A stretch of 64,000 nt of DNA from Falciphora oryzae (GCA_000733355.1 JNVV01000028.1:186001-250000); one strand, 5' to 3'; numbered from the stretch's first letter, positions 20,777-34,262 are shown. The notes: generated by a model not told the origin, from the sequence alone. Translations and numbers: made by a program.

Positions 20777-23678
20777 GGGACCCCGGTCGTTTTCGTCCCA
20801 CAGGCGAGACATTGAGGAGGGCGGACTGGATCGAATGCGGAAGTCTCGCCACTGATTGGAACCAAGTAACGCTGGAGGAGCCCGTCATTCCATCTTTCGC
20901 GCACGGACCAGATCCTAGCACGCACGCAGATGGCACGGCAGGAGGGGATTTGCACCGCCCGCCTTCTTTGCTCGCTGCTGTTCCCAGCGGCAGGCTGACC
21001 TGGATCGGGCTGCATGCATCACGACTGAAGATTGTCACCCTGAAAGCCGCCTACCGTGTATCCTCAATGAAATAAGGCGGCCCGCAATTCATCGAGATAC
21101 TGTGTCTGTGGAGCACAACAAACTGTCCCGTCGTTTTATTAGTTTTGCAGCCACAATTGGGCAAGCGGCCGCCCATGATGTTTGCCTCTTTTGCCAGTGG
21201 GAAGACCGAAAGGGTCCATTTGCGAGTGGTGGTGTGGCACCGCACCGTCGTTTGCATGGAGGGCGATGGCGTTCGACTCGCGCGCCATTCCCTTCCCGCT
21301 GGCCAAAGAGATCGAAGCAAAGGGTCCTGTCTGTCTGGTCTGGTGGTTGCACCGGTTTTTTCTTCTTTCTTACACAACCTTCCCTTTGGAGGTCTAGATT
21401 CCATCTAAACTGCCTACCCGCCCAGCCCCACGCGGGCAGCAGGGCCACACAATTCATTTTGACCAACTGCTGACCATGCTGTGCGCGCCTCGCCGGTCGC
21501 ATGGTCTCTGTGCTCCCCCCGGCGCTGTGCTTCTATTCGTCGGGTAACCACCGTCCCAATAACAGCCAGGCGGCGGAGGGGATGGAAGGCGACATCCGGC
21601 GTGCTAGTTGAGCTCACCATGCGTGCGCCGCCGCACAGGCCGCCTGCGGTCGCCCCGGGGCAGTCCACCTTGTGAGCATGAGAGATCTGCAGCTTGCCCA
21701 ACTGGCTGCCTGCCGTCGCCTGGGTGCCTCGTTTTCTCTTCTCTGCCAATGTCGATCTATCTATCTCGCCAGGCTGATTCCCTAGCGGGTCGTGCTAAAA
21801 GCGGCAGGAAAATAAAGAATGGCAGGCCTCAAGAATATGCATCAACGCCTTGGTCTCATGAAGCCCCGTTCGTTAGACAGATCCCTTTATCTCGATCAAA
21901 TATTAATTTGGGGCAATCCATGTGGCGGACAACGGGTCTGGTCAATGCCTCAATGACGATGGCGGGGGCCCCTGCCGAACTACACGACATGGAGAGGGTG
22001 AGAGACACAGGACGGACGGGGAGGAGGGTTGGTCGGGGAGGGGCAGAAAGGTGACGGGATAGCGAGGAAAGGGGGCTGGCCCAATGTCGTCTCCCGTCGT
22101 CCCCCACACACCAACGACAAGCCAGCCCCGGGCTAGGTGGCGACAGACTACGACGGCACAGGGCTGCGACCTGCTCAGGCGCTGCTTAGCTCTGTGGGCT
22201 CCCCTAGCCGACGAGGTCGGTTCCCGCCGAGAAGTCTAGCAGCGTGATTTCGTATGTAGGCCGTCGAGTTGCAGTTGCGAAAAGCTTGGCTGGCCGCTCA
22301 GGACTTTCGCTGTGTTGCAACGCGAGTTCTGGACTGCTGCTCGGGTAAGGGGAGCGCGCCGCTCTGTGGTGCTATTTTAGGTCACCTTACTATGTACGGA
22401 TACCACGTAGGGACCCGGCCGACCACGACCACGACCAATGGAGACCGATTGCTCCTGATGTGGTGTGCGCTGGACGGGCGTCCGAACATGGGTCTGCTTT
22501 TTTGTTTTTCCTTTGGCGCCACGCCGATTTCGACTTTTCGACAGCGACCCCGCAGATGCCGCCGCGCCGCCCCTTATTTTGAACAAGCTGAGTTGCACAA
22601 TCGAGCACAGCTGCATGCACCACCAGCCACTCGCCGGCATAACTGGGACGTGCCGTAGTGCTAGACCTAGTAAGTCTTTGTTCTCTTCACTCACGCAACA
22701 GGCGGTTGGCCAAACAGAGAAAACCCCAGGCTCGAGGATCTGCACCCACCGAGGGCCGAAACAATGCACGGAGCAAAATAGCACCGCACGGAACACAGGA
22801 CTCCCCGGGATGGGGCAAGGGCGAAGTCGGGGCGAGTTTTGGAAGAGCCCTGTTGGGAAACACCGCTTAAACGTGCTGTTCGGCTGAGTTACAGTTTATT
22901 TCTGGTGATATCGCAAGAGTTGGCAAGAGTGTTCACCGCGGTCCGGGCCCAAAACGGAGCAAAACCACCTTTGAGCATCAATGCCGTGAAGGGATGCACC
23001 GTAAGCGGGCAAGACGGGCGATCACGGCAGGACGTCTGAGTCGTGACTCTGCATGTCTCCGGTGCTACCCTGCTGGTTGGTTCTATGTTCGGCTTCGCTT
23101 CGGCAGTAGAGAAGGCGAAGCGAAAACCCTCTTCTCGAGCCTCTCGTTGCCCAAGGCTTAGGCCGCCTCCTCCTATTCATCGGCAATCTGACAGAATTAA
23201 GGGTGAGGCAAACAGACCCCCAAGAAAAGAAGCGGTTTCTTCGCCTGCCCACCATGTCAGGGACGGCCTCCTCTCGTGAGGGGAATCCCGGAGATTCCCA
23301 ATAATGTTCCAGATGGCGCTCCTCGTGACGCCCGCGAGTTTGCCCGGGCACCACCCCCTGCAAGAAGAAGAGCGCGCGCACGCGGTGGGCGGTGGCCCAA
23401 ACCACTGCAGGGGCCTGACCTTGCCTTGTTCAATTTTGGCTGTGCCCCCCAGGTCAGGTTCCACACTGGGGCATGCATGCCCACATCTTTCAATGTTGCC
23501 CCCTGCAAGGCCTGGGATGGAGCCAATAGCGTCGACACAGCCCCGTGAGCCCCTCACCGCTCGTTTTCCGACCATGCTCAGACGGCTTGGCAGTGCGCCA
23601 GGCAGGGATGGGAAGCCCCACGATTGGGTCCCGGCGGACATGCAATCCTGCGGTTGGGTTGAGGGGGGTGTGGGTTGG

Positions 23679-23709
<31 letters not shown>

Positions 23710-23718
23710 TGTGTGTGT
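23679..23718. repeat. (GT)n microsatellite, one interruption
   Basis: About 20 GT units with one GGG interruption. Confidence 0.95.
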
Positions 23719-24979
23719 GGCAAGCCTGGATGTGGGCGGGCGGGGCGCCTGCGTTCTCATTGGAACTCTTGACCCTCGTTAATTGCATCCCGCGGGCCTT
23801 ATGGCTCTACAAGGTACCTCACTCCCCTGCTGGCCACTCCCGCTTTCTGACCAGGGCGCTAGCTAGTTTTTCCGGAGAAGCCATGGCCTAGGTACCACGT
23901 CGAGCAGAGGTACTTGGCCAGCCGGGCTCACCGCACTGGCCATGTGGGGGAGGGCCTGCGTGGTCGCTTGGGGCCCGCTCTCTCGCATTCACCTGACAGC
24001 GCAGCACACCACCACCACCACCACGACGTTTGTGGCAGAGAGCACAGCACGTTTGCTCGATGTGGAGAGTCGGGAAGCGCAGACTCGCAGGCCGGATGGT
24101 CGTGGGAGTCGCGTTCCTGGCCAGCCCACCGCTCGGGTCTTGCAAACGTCCAGTCCGGTTTCCTCTGATGGAGACGGACGGGTGAGGCCCCGGAGCCGTC
24201 CAGACGAATCGCGCCACCCGGTCTCGGCGCACATGGAGGGCAGGCCCATTTGTGCATGCCTGATGTGATGCGACGCTCCCGGAGGCCGATGCTGGTCCGC
24301 CTCGGAATCCCGCGAGGAAGCCGGCGTGGACAAGACTCGGCGTTGAAAGTGCCGTGAAATTGAGACCCTTGTAACCTTGATTGCGCTGGATTGCCTGTCC
24401 GGGCAGCCCAGCCAATGGCTGCTCGCTGCGGCCCCACTCTAGGTACTCAATAGACACGCTCCACGGCTTTTCAGACACTGCCTTAATGTGATGCTGGGCT
24501 TTCACCGAAAGCACAGAGAACGGTGAATGCGACCATAGCTAAAGGCGGTGGACAAGACGGGATCGGGGAGAGAGGGGGAAAAAAGTGAATCAAAGCGGAA
24601 TAAAAACTGAATTCTCAATATTGTCTTGAACCGGACACCCATTTCCTCGCATCGGTTCGCACGCCGCTACGCGCAACCAGCATTCTCTATTTGGTTCGTT
24701 ATAAGATGCTCGATTGAACTGGCATGCGTGCATGCCCTTCCGGATGTAGTCCCGGTCCACTCCGACCCTGCGTAGGGCCCAGCCGTCCTCGTCCTCTGGG
24801 CGTGTCGAATGCCCGCCAGCTTCATACGCTACAGCAATCGCTGCCAGCGCGTGAACGACAACAACCCACACAGCGTTGCCACGTGCATCCACAACAACGT
24901 CCCACGACCCTCGACATGATCACGCCAGGCCTTTGGACCACGAAGCTGCGCGCTCGATCCGAACGAATACCGCCGGTTT

Positions 24980-27628
24980 TCATGCGGTGGGCCCCGGCTT
25001 CCAGTCCTGCACGTATAGCTGCGACACCCAGTAGAGGTCGTGGCGGAAGCTGTTGCTCTCCAAGACGGCCGACATCTCTGCGGCTTTTGGCGAGGGGTTA
25101 ACGTTGCTAGATCAGCATTTGTCCGCATGGACAGTCTCCTGACCCCAAAGTCCCTAACCGGTCTAGTACGGGTATTGCACTTACCTCTAGACGGCTCCTG
25201 GATCAACTTGGCTGTCTGGCTGATAAAATCCACCTCGTCTGAGTCGAGATCTGCAGCCTTGGACAGACGTTCCAAGCCCTTGGAGTCGTAGGTCAGGAAA
25301 AAAGGGGTGACCCCTTTATTAAGGTAGTGAAAATGGGCTAGCATAACCTGCATGCCACACTGATGTTTCCTTATGCTTTCCGGGTTCGCGAACTCATCCT
25401 GGACGGAAGATTAGCATCTGAGCTGCCGCCCGCGATTGATGAGACAGCATGTTATCCGAACATACCCTGAGGCTGCATTGTCTGGCGAACTCCCAGTCGC
25501 GTCGGGTGATGACCGAGCAGCAGTGGAACAGTATGAACATGGTCAAGTAAATGGTGAGCCAGTACGCCGGCTTGTTGTCCAGGACGAGATCGTTGAGCAC
25601 GCGTAATACCGCCCGCGTCATGGGCCGGAGCACCCTTGTGTACATGATGCACTCCATCTGGGCTATCATAATGACGGGCATCGGCACCACGTTGTGAAAT
25701 ATGCTCTCTGGGTCGTCTACACTCTCCGCGCCTAGCTTGTCGTCGCCGTATATGTGTTCCGGGTGGCTGGTCTTTAGGCAGCCGACCCATAGACGGAAGC
25801 AGTTGCGAAGGAGATCCTTCTCCTTTTGAGTCTAAAGAGCGCAACAGCAGTCAGTAAATGTCGGCTGACAAAGTTCAGCACCTATCCCCGGAAGTGGTGA
25901 AGGCGGCCGGTGCCCCAAGCAGCCATGACAGACCTTGGCCTTGCCCATGTGACCGAAGGCAAAATGATATGTGGTCCAGAGGAGCGTATCCGACTTGTAG
26001 ATTGCGCCGTGGATGTAAGTGCCGATGCTCCTGTCAATAAAGGCCTCCAACGCAGTGGCCGTCTTTTGTATGTCGCAGATGGCGTATCGAGGGATCGCAT
26101 GTCTTTTGACAACCGAGTCGCTAGTGGTCCATATTTCCTCTAGCATGTCCCCTTCGACCGGCACGAACTCCCGTACCTCAACGGTGTATGGTGCGTCTAG
26201 AAATATCTGAGATATAACGATTGTTCTGGTCTGCGGGGAGGCCCACGTGTCTATATCGACTAGATTCATGTTCTGCCACCTCTGCGAGAACATTTGATAT
26301 GGCCTATCTTGCTCTCGGTAAAGCGACGAATCGGTGATAATCCAGCGCAGACATGGCAGTTTGCACATGATGGACTTGTTGGACAGTTGAAGTTCCTTGC
26401 AGCGGATGCAGACCCCTTGGGGGTCTTCGGGGTCCGGCTTGCACTGTTATGGGGCTTGGTGTCAGTTCATCTTAGTGACAAGGGCATGCGCAAAAAGTGG
26501 TACACGATGCTGACTTACCTTGTCTCGCAGCATCCGACACCGGAGACAGCACTTGTACTTGCGGGTGAGGGCCGTCATTGACCTCTCGTGCTCGCTTTTG
26601 AACTTCCCACGCTTCCGAGGACGAGCGGATATGCCTTCTTCATCTGTCTCTACTTCACGTTGCCGTTTCCGAGCTGCTTGGGAGGACGGGGCTCTTCGCC
26701 TTGTCCTCTATTGTCACCCAACCCAAAGGTCAGCAAAACCCCATGTCAGGTATTATGTAGGCAGATCATTCGAAAGCGCTCTGTGTCGAATTACCTTTGG
26801 AACCGTCCATTCCTTGCTGCATGGTCCATTTTGCGCCGCAGGGCGAGAGTATAGGTCGCTGGCATCCCACGTGGTCCTGGAGATATGCAGTTCTGGATTC
26901 GGGCGTGGTGGAGATGCGGATAGAGCCGGACTGGACCCTGTCGTCGGCGTAGGAATGGCATCCGATGATTCCGAGCTCGCCAATGTTGTCGTGACGGAAG
27001 AAAGCAAACATTCGTCCGGGGCATGGGGTTGGTCGCCTGGTGTGGGTATGGCGAGGGCACTAGCAGGGTTCGGGATGCCGGTGCCCGGGTGAACAGGGGG
27101 AGTGGGCAATTGAAGAAACGCGCTCTCGGGTCCAGTTGCACTTGGAGCCTCGAGGCCCCACAGGCTGGTAGGATAACTGATTCTCGGTCTCGCAGAATCG
27201 ACGGGCGCGCTCGCGGATGATTGAGACAGGGGGTTGGGAGCATCAAGGACATATTTCGAGGCAGGATGAACGCTTGGGGTGTCCAGGAACTGAACCTCCC
27301 CGGTCGAGTTGGGGTCGAGGAAAACATAATCAGGAGGCCAGCTCAAGTGACTGGAGGTGCCTACTGCATCGTCGACGAGGGTCCAGCTCGGGTCACTGGC
27401 GCTCTCAAATAGTATCGTATCGCCGACGGCGTCGGGCTCGACCGGGGCTACCCGGCCAGGTGGATCTTGAGGTGCAGAGAGGGCTGATATATCCATGTGG
27501 ATGCGTATGTAGAGCTCCTCCACGGGCATGCCAATAAGACTTGCAGCCAGGGCCAGGTTGACGTCTTCATTGCCGCTCGCCGGCCTGCCCTCCTGGGACG
27601 CCCCATCCGCAGTCGGACGCGGAGGCAT
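24980..27628 (-). CDS. Zn2Cys6-type transcription regulator (738 aa)
   Basis: Six exons: 27628-26795, 26707-26519, 26443-25934, 25831-25466, 25398-25185, 25083-24980. All introns are GT-AG (69-104 nt), all phases fit, and the last exon ends DLYWVSQLYVQDWKPGPTA-stop. The first 278 residues are Pro/Ser/Thr-rich. A basic stretch (RTRRRAPSSQAARKRQR...RPRKRGKFK) precedes the zinc cluster C332-x2-C335-x6-C342-x10-C353-x2-C356-x11-C368; the last spacing exceeds the usual 6-8. An intron falls exactly before the third Cys. The region after it, LPCLRWIITDSSLYREQ...FSQRWQNMNLVDI, resembles a family of large fungal Zn2Cys6-like proteins with a conserved C-terminal EMSAVLESNSFRHDLYW. The donor after GKAK is GTCTGT, a weak site. 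Divergent from the amidase, which it may control (inference). Confidence 0.85.
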
Positions 27629-28412
27629 CTGCGAAGAGCCGCGGCGATCTGCCGGGGTCTCCTGACGGACGAATTAGCGATGCTGTTGAGGCAACCGAGC
27701 CGCCATAGAGTGGAGGCATCTCAAGGTTACCGAGATAAGGCACACTCACTGGGATTGCTAGTGTTGGCGATGGGTCTTCGCAATACCCTGGAATGCAGGC
27801 TAGCAACCGATGAAGGGGGCAGGGGGCGGGTAGGATGACAAGATAATCCTAGGGTTTGTTCATCGGTCCTTGCTCGAAGCAGCCCGATATGTTTTAGTCA
27901 ACGGTACGCCACTTCAGGCTGTGTTCCAATGGATCGCGGTTGTCGCGTCACCCGAAAGGTCTTGGGATCGGATGGGCCTGCCTCGACGTGCACAAGTGAG
28001 CCACGTCGGAAAACTTAATGTGCCAGCTTGACCTCCTCGTCGGGTTGGTCAGGCTGCGAGCTCATCGGTTCTGGTATTGCGAGTCACTGATTGGTCCTGG
28101 ATTTAAATGCGACCGCCAGCGCGCCGCCCCCAACATGCACTCGGATCTTAGCCCCCGACAAATGCAGCTTTGACACTCCTCGACTGTTGGTTTTGAGACA
28201 CAGGCAGGTATAGAGTCCGAGGCCAGAGTTATTGTGTTATATGGAATGGACATCAAGCTTCATTCCAGAGGACAGAAGCCTTTTGCTCCGAGGAAGACCT
28301 GACCAGGGAGATTCTTATGGTTCTTAGCAGCAGCGTCCGCCCGTAGAGACTGAACTAGGCCAATACATCGCCCCATGCTAATACTTCGCCATCACGGATT
28401 CCGCCCTCCATA
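27629..28412. promoter_or_regulatory. Bidirectional promoter region, Zn2Cys6 regulator / amidase
   Basis: 784 bp between divergent start codons at 27628 (minus) and 28413 (plus). CGG/CCG triplets, the half-sites of Zn2Cys6 proteins, are present near 27650-27720 but at a density that could be chance in this GC-rich DNA. Confidence 0.5.
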
Positions 28413-30566
28413 ATGCTGGCCACGTCGCTGGTCCCGGTGCTTTGGATATCTCTTATTGCAACCTTCTGTTTAATTCGCGTCAAATACGTTTACGGGATCT
28501 TCACGCTGGACTGCGCCCCCCACCGACGTCCATGGCGCGCCGTCGTGGCGCAGAAACTCCACACAGACAGGGCCAAGATGCCTAGGGAATGGCGGCTGGA
28601 GCAAGGCGTGATACGCCGGGCCAAGTCTCGGCGCAAGATCGCCGGCGGGTTCATAGAGGCGTTGCTAGACGAGGAGACACTTCAAATCACTACCATGGAC
28701 GTCACGGCCCTCGTCGAAAAGATGGGCGACGGAGCCCTGACCGCAGTCCAAGTGGTGACGGCATTCTGCAAGCGTGCAGGGATTGCACATCAACTTGTAA
28801 GAAGGGTGGCTTCTGAGCGTGCCCTGAGATGCCCACGATACTAACTCAAGCCTGCCGCTTTCTCTAGAGCAATCTGCTTCTCGAGATTGGCTTCGACCTT
28901 GCCATTGAGCAAGCCGAGGAGCTGGACAAGTACTTCAAAGAGCATGGGAAACTTATAGGGCCCCTTCACGGCGTTCCTGTCACGCTCAAGGACCAGTTCC
29001 ACATCAAGGGTCTCGAGACCTCTGCCGCATACGTTGGCTGGATCGGCACGTTCGAGGGCAAAAAGGGAACCGGCAAAGAGAAGAACTTCGAGAGCGAGCT
29101 TATCCGCGAACTGAAAAGTTTGGGCGCTGTCCCGATCGGAAAAACGACGCTCGTGACCAGTACCTGGGCCCCCGAGACAAACAACAATATCCTCGGATAC
29201 GCGAGAAACCCACACAACCAGCACCTGTCCACCGGTGGCTCTTCTGGAGGGGAGGGAGCCATGCAGGCGCTCCGGGGCAGCGCGTTTGGTATCGGAACTG
29301 ACATTGGAGGATCTGTATCCATGCCAGCCTCCTTCCAGGGAATCTTCAGCCTCAAACCATCTGCAGGTCGAATCTCTTTCAAGGACGTCGCAGGTATCTC
29401 TCCAGGCCAACAGGTCATGCCTGCTGTTGCAGGGATCATGGCACACTCGGTTCAAACCCTACGTCTGGTCTTTAAAGCGCTTCTCAATACCGAGCCATGG
29501 CTGAACGACCCTTACTGCCTGCCTATACCTTACAGAGAGGAGAATCAGTACGTTCCTGGCGAGACGGCCGAAAAGCCCTCGTTTGGCTTCTTCGCCAACG
29601 ATGGTATTGTCACCCCTCATCCTCCAATCTCGCGTGCAATGAGCATTGTCAAAAAGGCTCTCGAGCTCGAAGGACATGGACTCGTCGACTGGCAACCTCC
29701 GTCATACAACGAGAGCATCGCAATCCATGTAAGGTTCCCCGACATTGGTAGCAGTCGAGCTCCCGCTAATGGCTCGTCGCTTACAGGGGCCGATCGCTCG
29801 CGGTGACGGCTGTCCGGATGTGTACGAAGCTATCAAACTGTCTGGCGAGCCTATCATACCAGAGATCAGGCGCGTTTTCCCTGGTGGAAAGCTATTGCCG
29901 CCTATATCGCTACGGGAGCACGAACAGCTTGTGGTCCGTATGAAGAAGTACCGTGCAAGGTGGAACGAGTACTGGCGCTCCTCGGCGCAGAGGACCGACA
30001 ATGGTAAGGTCAAAATAGACGTCGCTGGCACCGCGGTATCTTATCCTGTTTCTGTTCAAATGCTGATAATGACGAGCAGGTCTCCCGGTGGGCGCAGTCT
30101 TGTCTCCCGTTTCTCCATATGCTGCGGTCTTGCCGGGCAAGTTCTACCATTCGCGTGAGTTCTGCTTCATGAGGGCGGCAGTGGTGGCGGGTGTGCTCGA
30201 AGATCTAACGACGAGAATAGCATATTCGAGTGTCCTAAACGTACTCGATTACCCTACCGTCGTTATTCCAGTCACGTTTGCGGACAAGGACATCGATACT
30301 GTGGCCTCCGACTTCAGGCCGCTAACCAAGGCGGACAGAATCAACATGGATGCCTGTAAGTTCTCCTCTCTGTGGCCACGTCTTATTTTACGAGCGGGCT
30401 GTGGAGCTAAACTGCCGTGAAAGACGACCCTGAAGTTTACGATGGTGCGCCAGCGAGCATCCAGCTCTTTGGGCCACAGCTAGACGAAGAGCGACTCCTG
30501 TCGCTAGCCCAAGTAGTCGTGGACGCCCTCGAGAAGTATAAGAGAACACACAATCAGTTGATTTAA
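28413..30566 (+). CDS. Membrane-anchored amidase-signature hydrolase (604 aa)
   Basis: Six exons: 28413-28796, 28868-29728, 29787-30003, 30080-30154, 30221-30355, 30424-30566; GT-AG introns, phases join. The N-terminus MLATSLVPVLWISLIATFCL is a likely membrane anchor. Amidase signature residues are all visible: Lys169 in PVTLKDQFH, Ser253 in STGGSSGGEGA and Ser277 in GTDIGGSVSMP, forming the Lys-Ser-Ser triad that hydrolyses amide bonds. The C-terminal part YSSVLNVLDYPTVVIPV and DGAPASIQLFG is typical of fungal acetamidase/fatty-acid-amide-hydrolase relatives of about 530-600 aa. Substrate cannot be read from sequence. Next to a regulator and a dioxygenase. Confidence 0.88.
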
Positions 30567-32202
30567 CCTTAGCGCGGATCGGTCGGATAGTTAGCATGTC
30601 TTTGTGAATTTCTTTTTCCCTAGGAGTCGAGGCGTTACGGTTTTGGGACGGTGGGAACCAAACGGTGGTTTTTGGTCGGGCGGGGTTCAAACGTTTTCTT
30701 GGTGGACCCCAGCACCCTGAACACTCGCTTTCGTTCTCCGCGACATCGTCATTTATTACTCGACCCAATGCCAATTTTCAACCTTGAATCTTCGACTGAA
30801 CGAGCAAATTGCATATCGTGTATATCGCCCAGCCTTTACGCGGATGTGCTTCCCATGGCGCCCTTGGCATTCAGCAGCCTGCAGCAAATGCCGACGTCGA
30901 TATTGCTCAAGACGTTATGCCCACTGCCTCGTCATTGCTCGCCTCATTTTGAGCATGGCCACAGTTCCGCTGGACTCTCGTCCAGCGGTGTCATCGGGAA
31001 AGGACACCTCAGAAAGCTTCTCGAAGGCATCTTGCAACATCTCAGCATCCCGGCGAGCCACTTCATCACACTGCGTCGGTGTCAAAACACCATGGACTTT
31101 GTCCGTGCGTGGGCGCAAGTGTTCGCGGTCTGCAAAGCTGGCCGGGCGCTCTCCCTGTGCTGTGCCTGTGCCCCCAAATTCTGGGGGCTGAGCAGCACCA
31201 TAGCTTGTGCCCCACGGGTCTGTGGGAGGTCCGCTGAGCGAGATCCTTGACCGGTCGCTCAAGACGCGGCTTCTCGACGCGTGCTTTGTCACCGTCTCGA
31301 TGCAGGTAGCCGTCGAGGTGCCCTGGTGCACACACTGCCTCGCAGACACTGCAATATTCGACAGCAAGTCGATCATGGCCACGAGCTTCGAGGCAGAGAC
31401 GCTAACGGTCTCCCCCAGAAAAATCTTATGGTCCCGGAGACCGGCCCAATGATGGGCAGCTGTTATCCAGCAGATCGGTCCGTCTCCCAGTATCAACCGC
31501 CCCGGCCTGCCAACACCGTTAGAATCCACTTACACGTCCGTAGCTGCCCAAAGGCCTCGTGGCAAGTCACGTCTCTCAGGGGCGATCTGTTTTTTTGTCA
31601 TCCAATCCCGTCCTGATGCGTTGCCCGATCCTTCAGCACGAAGCGTCGGATACTGGATTGCCGTTTACACGCCGCGGCCGTTGTGGTCCACACTTGGCGC
31701 TGCGTCGGTCAAAGGTGTAATACGTGAGGCTGTATTCACCGCGACTGCGCCAAGCATCGAGAGTTTCCCTGCCGCCCGGTGGGAGCGGTGTCGATGTGGG
31801 GTGTCGATACCTTGCGACGAGCAGGTAGACAGATCGGTTCTCAGCAGACGAGAATGAGGCACTCGGCTGTCTAGTTCAGCCGACCGAGTCTGATATACTT
31901 CAAATGCCAGCCCACACGTATATCTCTACCAAGTACTCTGACTTGGAGCCTCATCCAGGGCGAAGATGGGGGGAGGATGAATAGCGATAGAGCCGGCGGC
32001 CCAGTTCGCAAAATATTTAGTCAAATTTCACGATCTATATAAAGACTGCCCCTGAGCGGGAGTGACTGGGAATAACGCAAAGATCTTTCTCCTCTCCAGT
32101 GGCCTCTTGATCATCCATCTAGATCGTCAGCCCTCTGTCCTATCCGCCTACGTATCTGAACAGTCCTTCGTCCCTCTAGCTCAACGCCCTATAATCCTCA
32201 AT
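30567..32202. other. 1.6-kb interval, possible minus-strand gene remnant
   Basis: Between amidase and dioxygenase. A minus-strand frame at 30915-31438 has coding-like character: after a possible acceptor (CATAAG at about 31430) it reads IFLGETVSVSASKLVAMID, then LLSNIAVSARQCVHQG, and ends MLKMRRAMTRQWA-stop at 30915. No ATG-initiated upstream exon could be built and no family is recognised. It could be the 3' exon of a decayed gene or chance. Confidence 0.3.
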
Positions 32203-33705
32203 ATGTCTACAAACACCGTCCCCGAGACTCCTGTCGAACAAGCCCAGGAATGTATGTCAAGCTTTCCTCTGTCTCGTCGTGGAGGCAGCTAGGGCTACTA
32301 GAGTCTACTCGGTCGAACTAACTCTCCTGTCACCGCTGGTAGACTATTCCCAGGGCCTCCGCGCTCGATTCGTCATCGATGGCCTCAAACTGGAGCAAAA
32401 CGCTGCCCAGGGAGAGTACGCCAACATGACGTACGACGTCAACGAAGAAGCCTTCCTTCGCCGAACTGCAGCCTCGCTCAAGCGGGATGACCTGCCCAAG
32501 ACCGTACCCGAAGGGTTCCCTGTCAAGCTGGAGGGGCCCCTGGTGTGGACCAAGGACGAGTTCGCCGATGAATCGAAGTTCGTCTACCACCTTGATGGCG
32601 ACGACAAGGCCGAGATCCTGCGGGCTTTGGCGCACTTCAAGGGTACGTATTAGATGTATACAGTCGCCTAGATCACGAGTCGTGCTAACTCGTCGTCTCG
32701 ACCCAGTGCAAGCTGAGCAGCAGGACCTCGACGGCCATCAGGTCTCGCGCGACACGTTCCCGCTGCCCACCCTGAGCGAGAAGCTGCGTGCAGTCTGCGA
32801 CGACGTGTATAGCGGACGAGGCTTCGCTATCGTCCGCGGGCTTGACCCTGATTCGTTCGACGTGGCGGATATGACCGTCGTGTTCCTGGGCATCTCGAGC
32901 TACATCGGCGAGCGCCGCGGACGCCAGGACCAGCGGGGATCCATGCTGAGTAGGTGTTCCAGATGACATGGCACGGCTAGCTGTATGTCGTTCGGGGCTA
33001 ATAGGTGTGGAAACAGTGCACGTCATCCAGCGCAACGACGAGCGGGACGGCCAGTTCAGCGAGGACAAGCCGTTCCACACGGACACAGTCACCGACTGCC
33101 TCTGCCTCTTCACCCAGAGCGTCGCTGCCGAGGGGGGCTGGGGCGTCCTGGCGCCGACCTGGACGGTCTACAACGAGCTGGCTGCCACCCGCCCCGACCT
33201 GATCCACGTGCTCGCCAAGGACGACTGGCCCTTCGACACGTACGGGCGGTCCCCGGCCTACTACAAGCGCGCCGTCATGTACTACCACGACGAGAAGCTC
33301 GTCACCTCCTTCTCGCGCCGCCTCCTGTGCGGCCACCCTCCCTTCGAGAACCGCACCCCCGGCATCCCGGGCCTGACCGAGGCACAGGCCGAGGCGCTGG
33401 ACGCGGTGCACTTTGCGGCGAAGCGCAACGAGATCAAGCCGAGCATGGTCAAGGGCGACCTGCGCTTCATCAACAACATGGCGGTCCTGCACCGCCGCGA
33501 GGCGTTCCTTAACAGCGCCTCGGCCGCCCGCCACCTGGTGCGGCTCTGGCTCAGCAACCGGGACAGGTGCTGGGCCCTGCCCAAGGAGCTGGACCTGGCT
33601 TGGGCACGCATCTTTGACGACGACGAGGAGCGCGAGCGTCACTGGGACATTGTCCCGCCCAAGCAGGACGGCAAGATCCTCCGGGTCGCTGGCTCTTGTG
33701 ACTAG
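32203..33705 (+). CDS. Fe(II)/2-oxoglutarate dioxygenase, TauD/TfdA or clavaminate-synthase-like (426 aa)
   Basis: Exons 32203-32251, 32343-32642, 32707-32949 and 33017-33705. Introns GTATGT...GTAG, GTACGT...CCAG and GTAGGT...ACAG; phases join. Metal-ligand motif H218-x-D220 is in DKPFHTDTVTD, and the distal His356 is in NNMAVLHRREAF, followed by RHLVRLWLSNRD with the Arg expected to hold 2-oxoglutarate. The order and spacing (about 136 residues between HxD and the distal His) match the TauD/TfdA family, whose members hydroxylate small molecules such as taurine, betaine derivatives or aryloxy acids. Substrate unknown. Same strand as the amidase, with a possible shared regulator upstream. Confidence 0.87.
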
Positions 33706-34198
33706 AGGTAGGCAGCTGGCGGATCAAGGTGTGTCTGACCGGTGTCTGCTAACTATAGTCTGACAAATTGGTTTGGCCTGTTGTTTCTCGCCTTGTCATT
33801 GGCCTTTCAAGCCGATATCGGGAGAAATCCTGCGATCGGAACTCGTATCTTTCCACTAGACAATATTGCTTTTTTTTTTTCTTTCGCAGTTCATTTCCTC
33901 TTCTGGTCCGAATCGAATTATCAGTTTGCTTCTGTGGATCTTTTCTTCTCTTCCTATCCAGAAACTATGCTATTTCTTTTTTTTTTTTTTTACTGTTTAC
34001 TTTCTCTTCTCGATCCGCTAAATTTCTTGTTCATCACACTTGCAAGACTGCTTTAGAATGAATCTTCCAACCTCTCTCTGTATAGTTCACCTCATCATTC
34101 CTACGCAGTTGCCACGATCTCTGGGGCACAAAAGTCTGTGGTTTCATTGTATGATTCGGAATCTCAGTAGCGTATAAGCCCCAAGTTGTTGGTGCTCG
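33706..34198. other. Short intergenic, T-rich
   Basis: Contains T/C-rich runs near 33869-33881 and 33978-33991. No gene seen. Confidence 0.6.
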
Positions 34199-34262
34199 TT
34201 TCTTTTTATTTTCCTTTAAGTCGGTGCACCCCCTGTCCGCGCACCCCCCTGTCCGCGCACTA
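34199..34262 (+). repeat. Left terminal inverted repeat (64 bp)
   Basis: Begins TTTCTTTTTATTTTCC and ends CTGTCCGCGCACTA; inverted match to 36029-36092. Confidence 0.92.

Larger units (their letters stand above)
18723..24979. other. 6.3-kb gene-poor interval
   Basis: No supported gene on either strand between the 196-aa protein and the Zn2Cys6 regulator. It contains an AAC-rich patch near 19628-19650, a 17-A tract at 20649-20665, a (CA)n tract at 20749-20776 and a (GT)n tract at 23679-23718. The 300-bp frame at 24590-24892 (minus) lies just behind the regulator's stop and lacks coding features. Confidence 0.5.

Noticed and set aside
24590..24892. 100-aa minus-strand frame behind the Zn2Cys6 gene
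   Set aside because: Lies in the probable 3' UTR, no motif, no paralogs seen.
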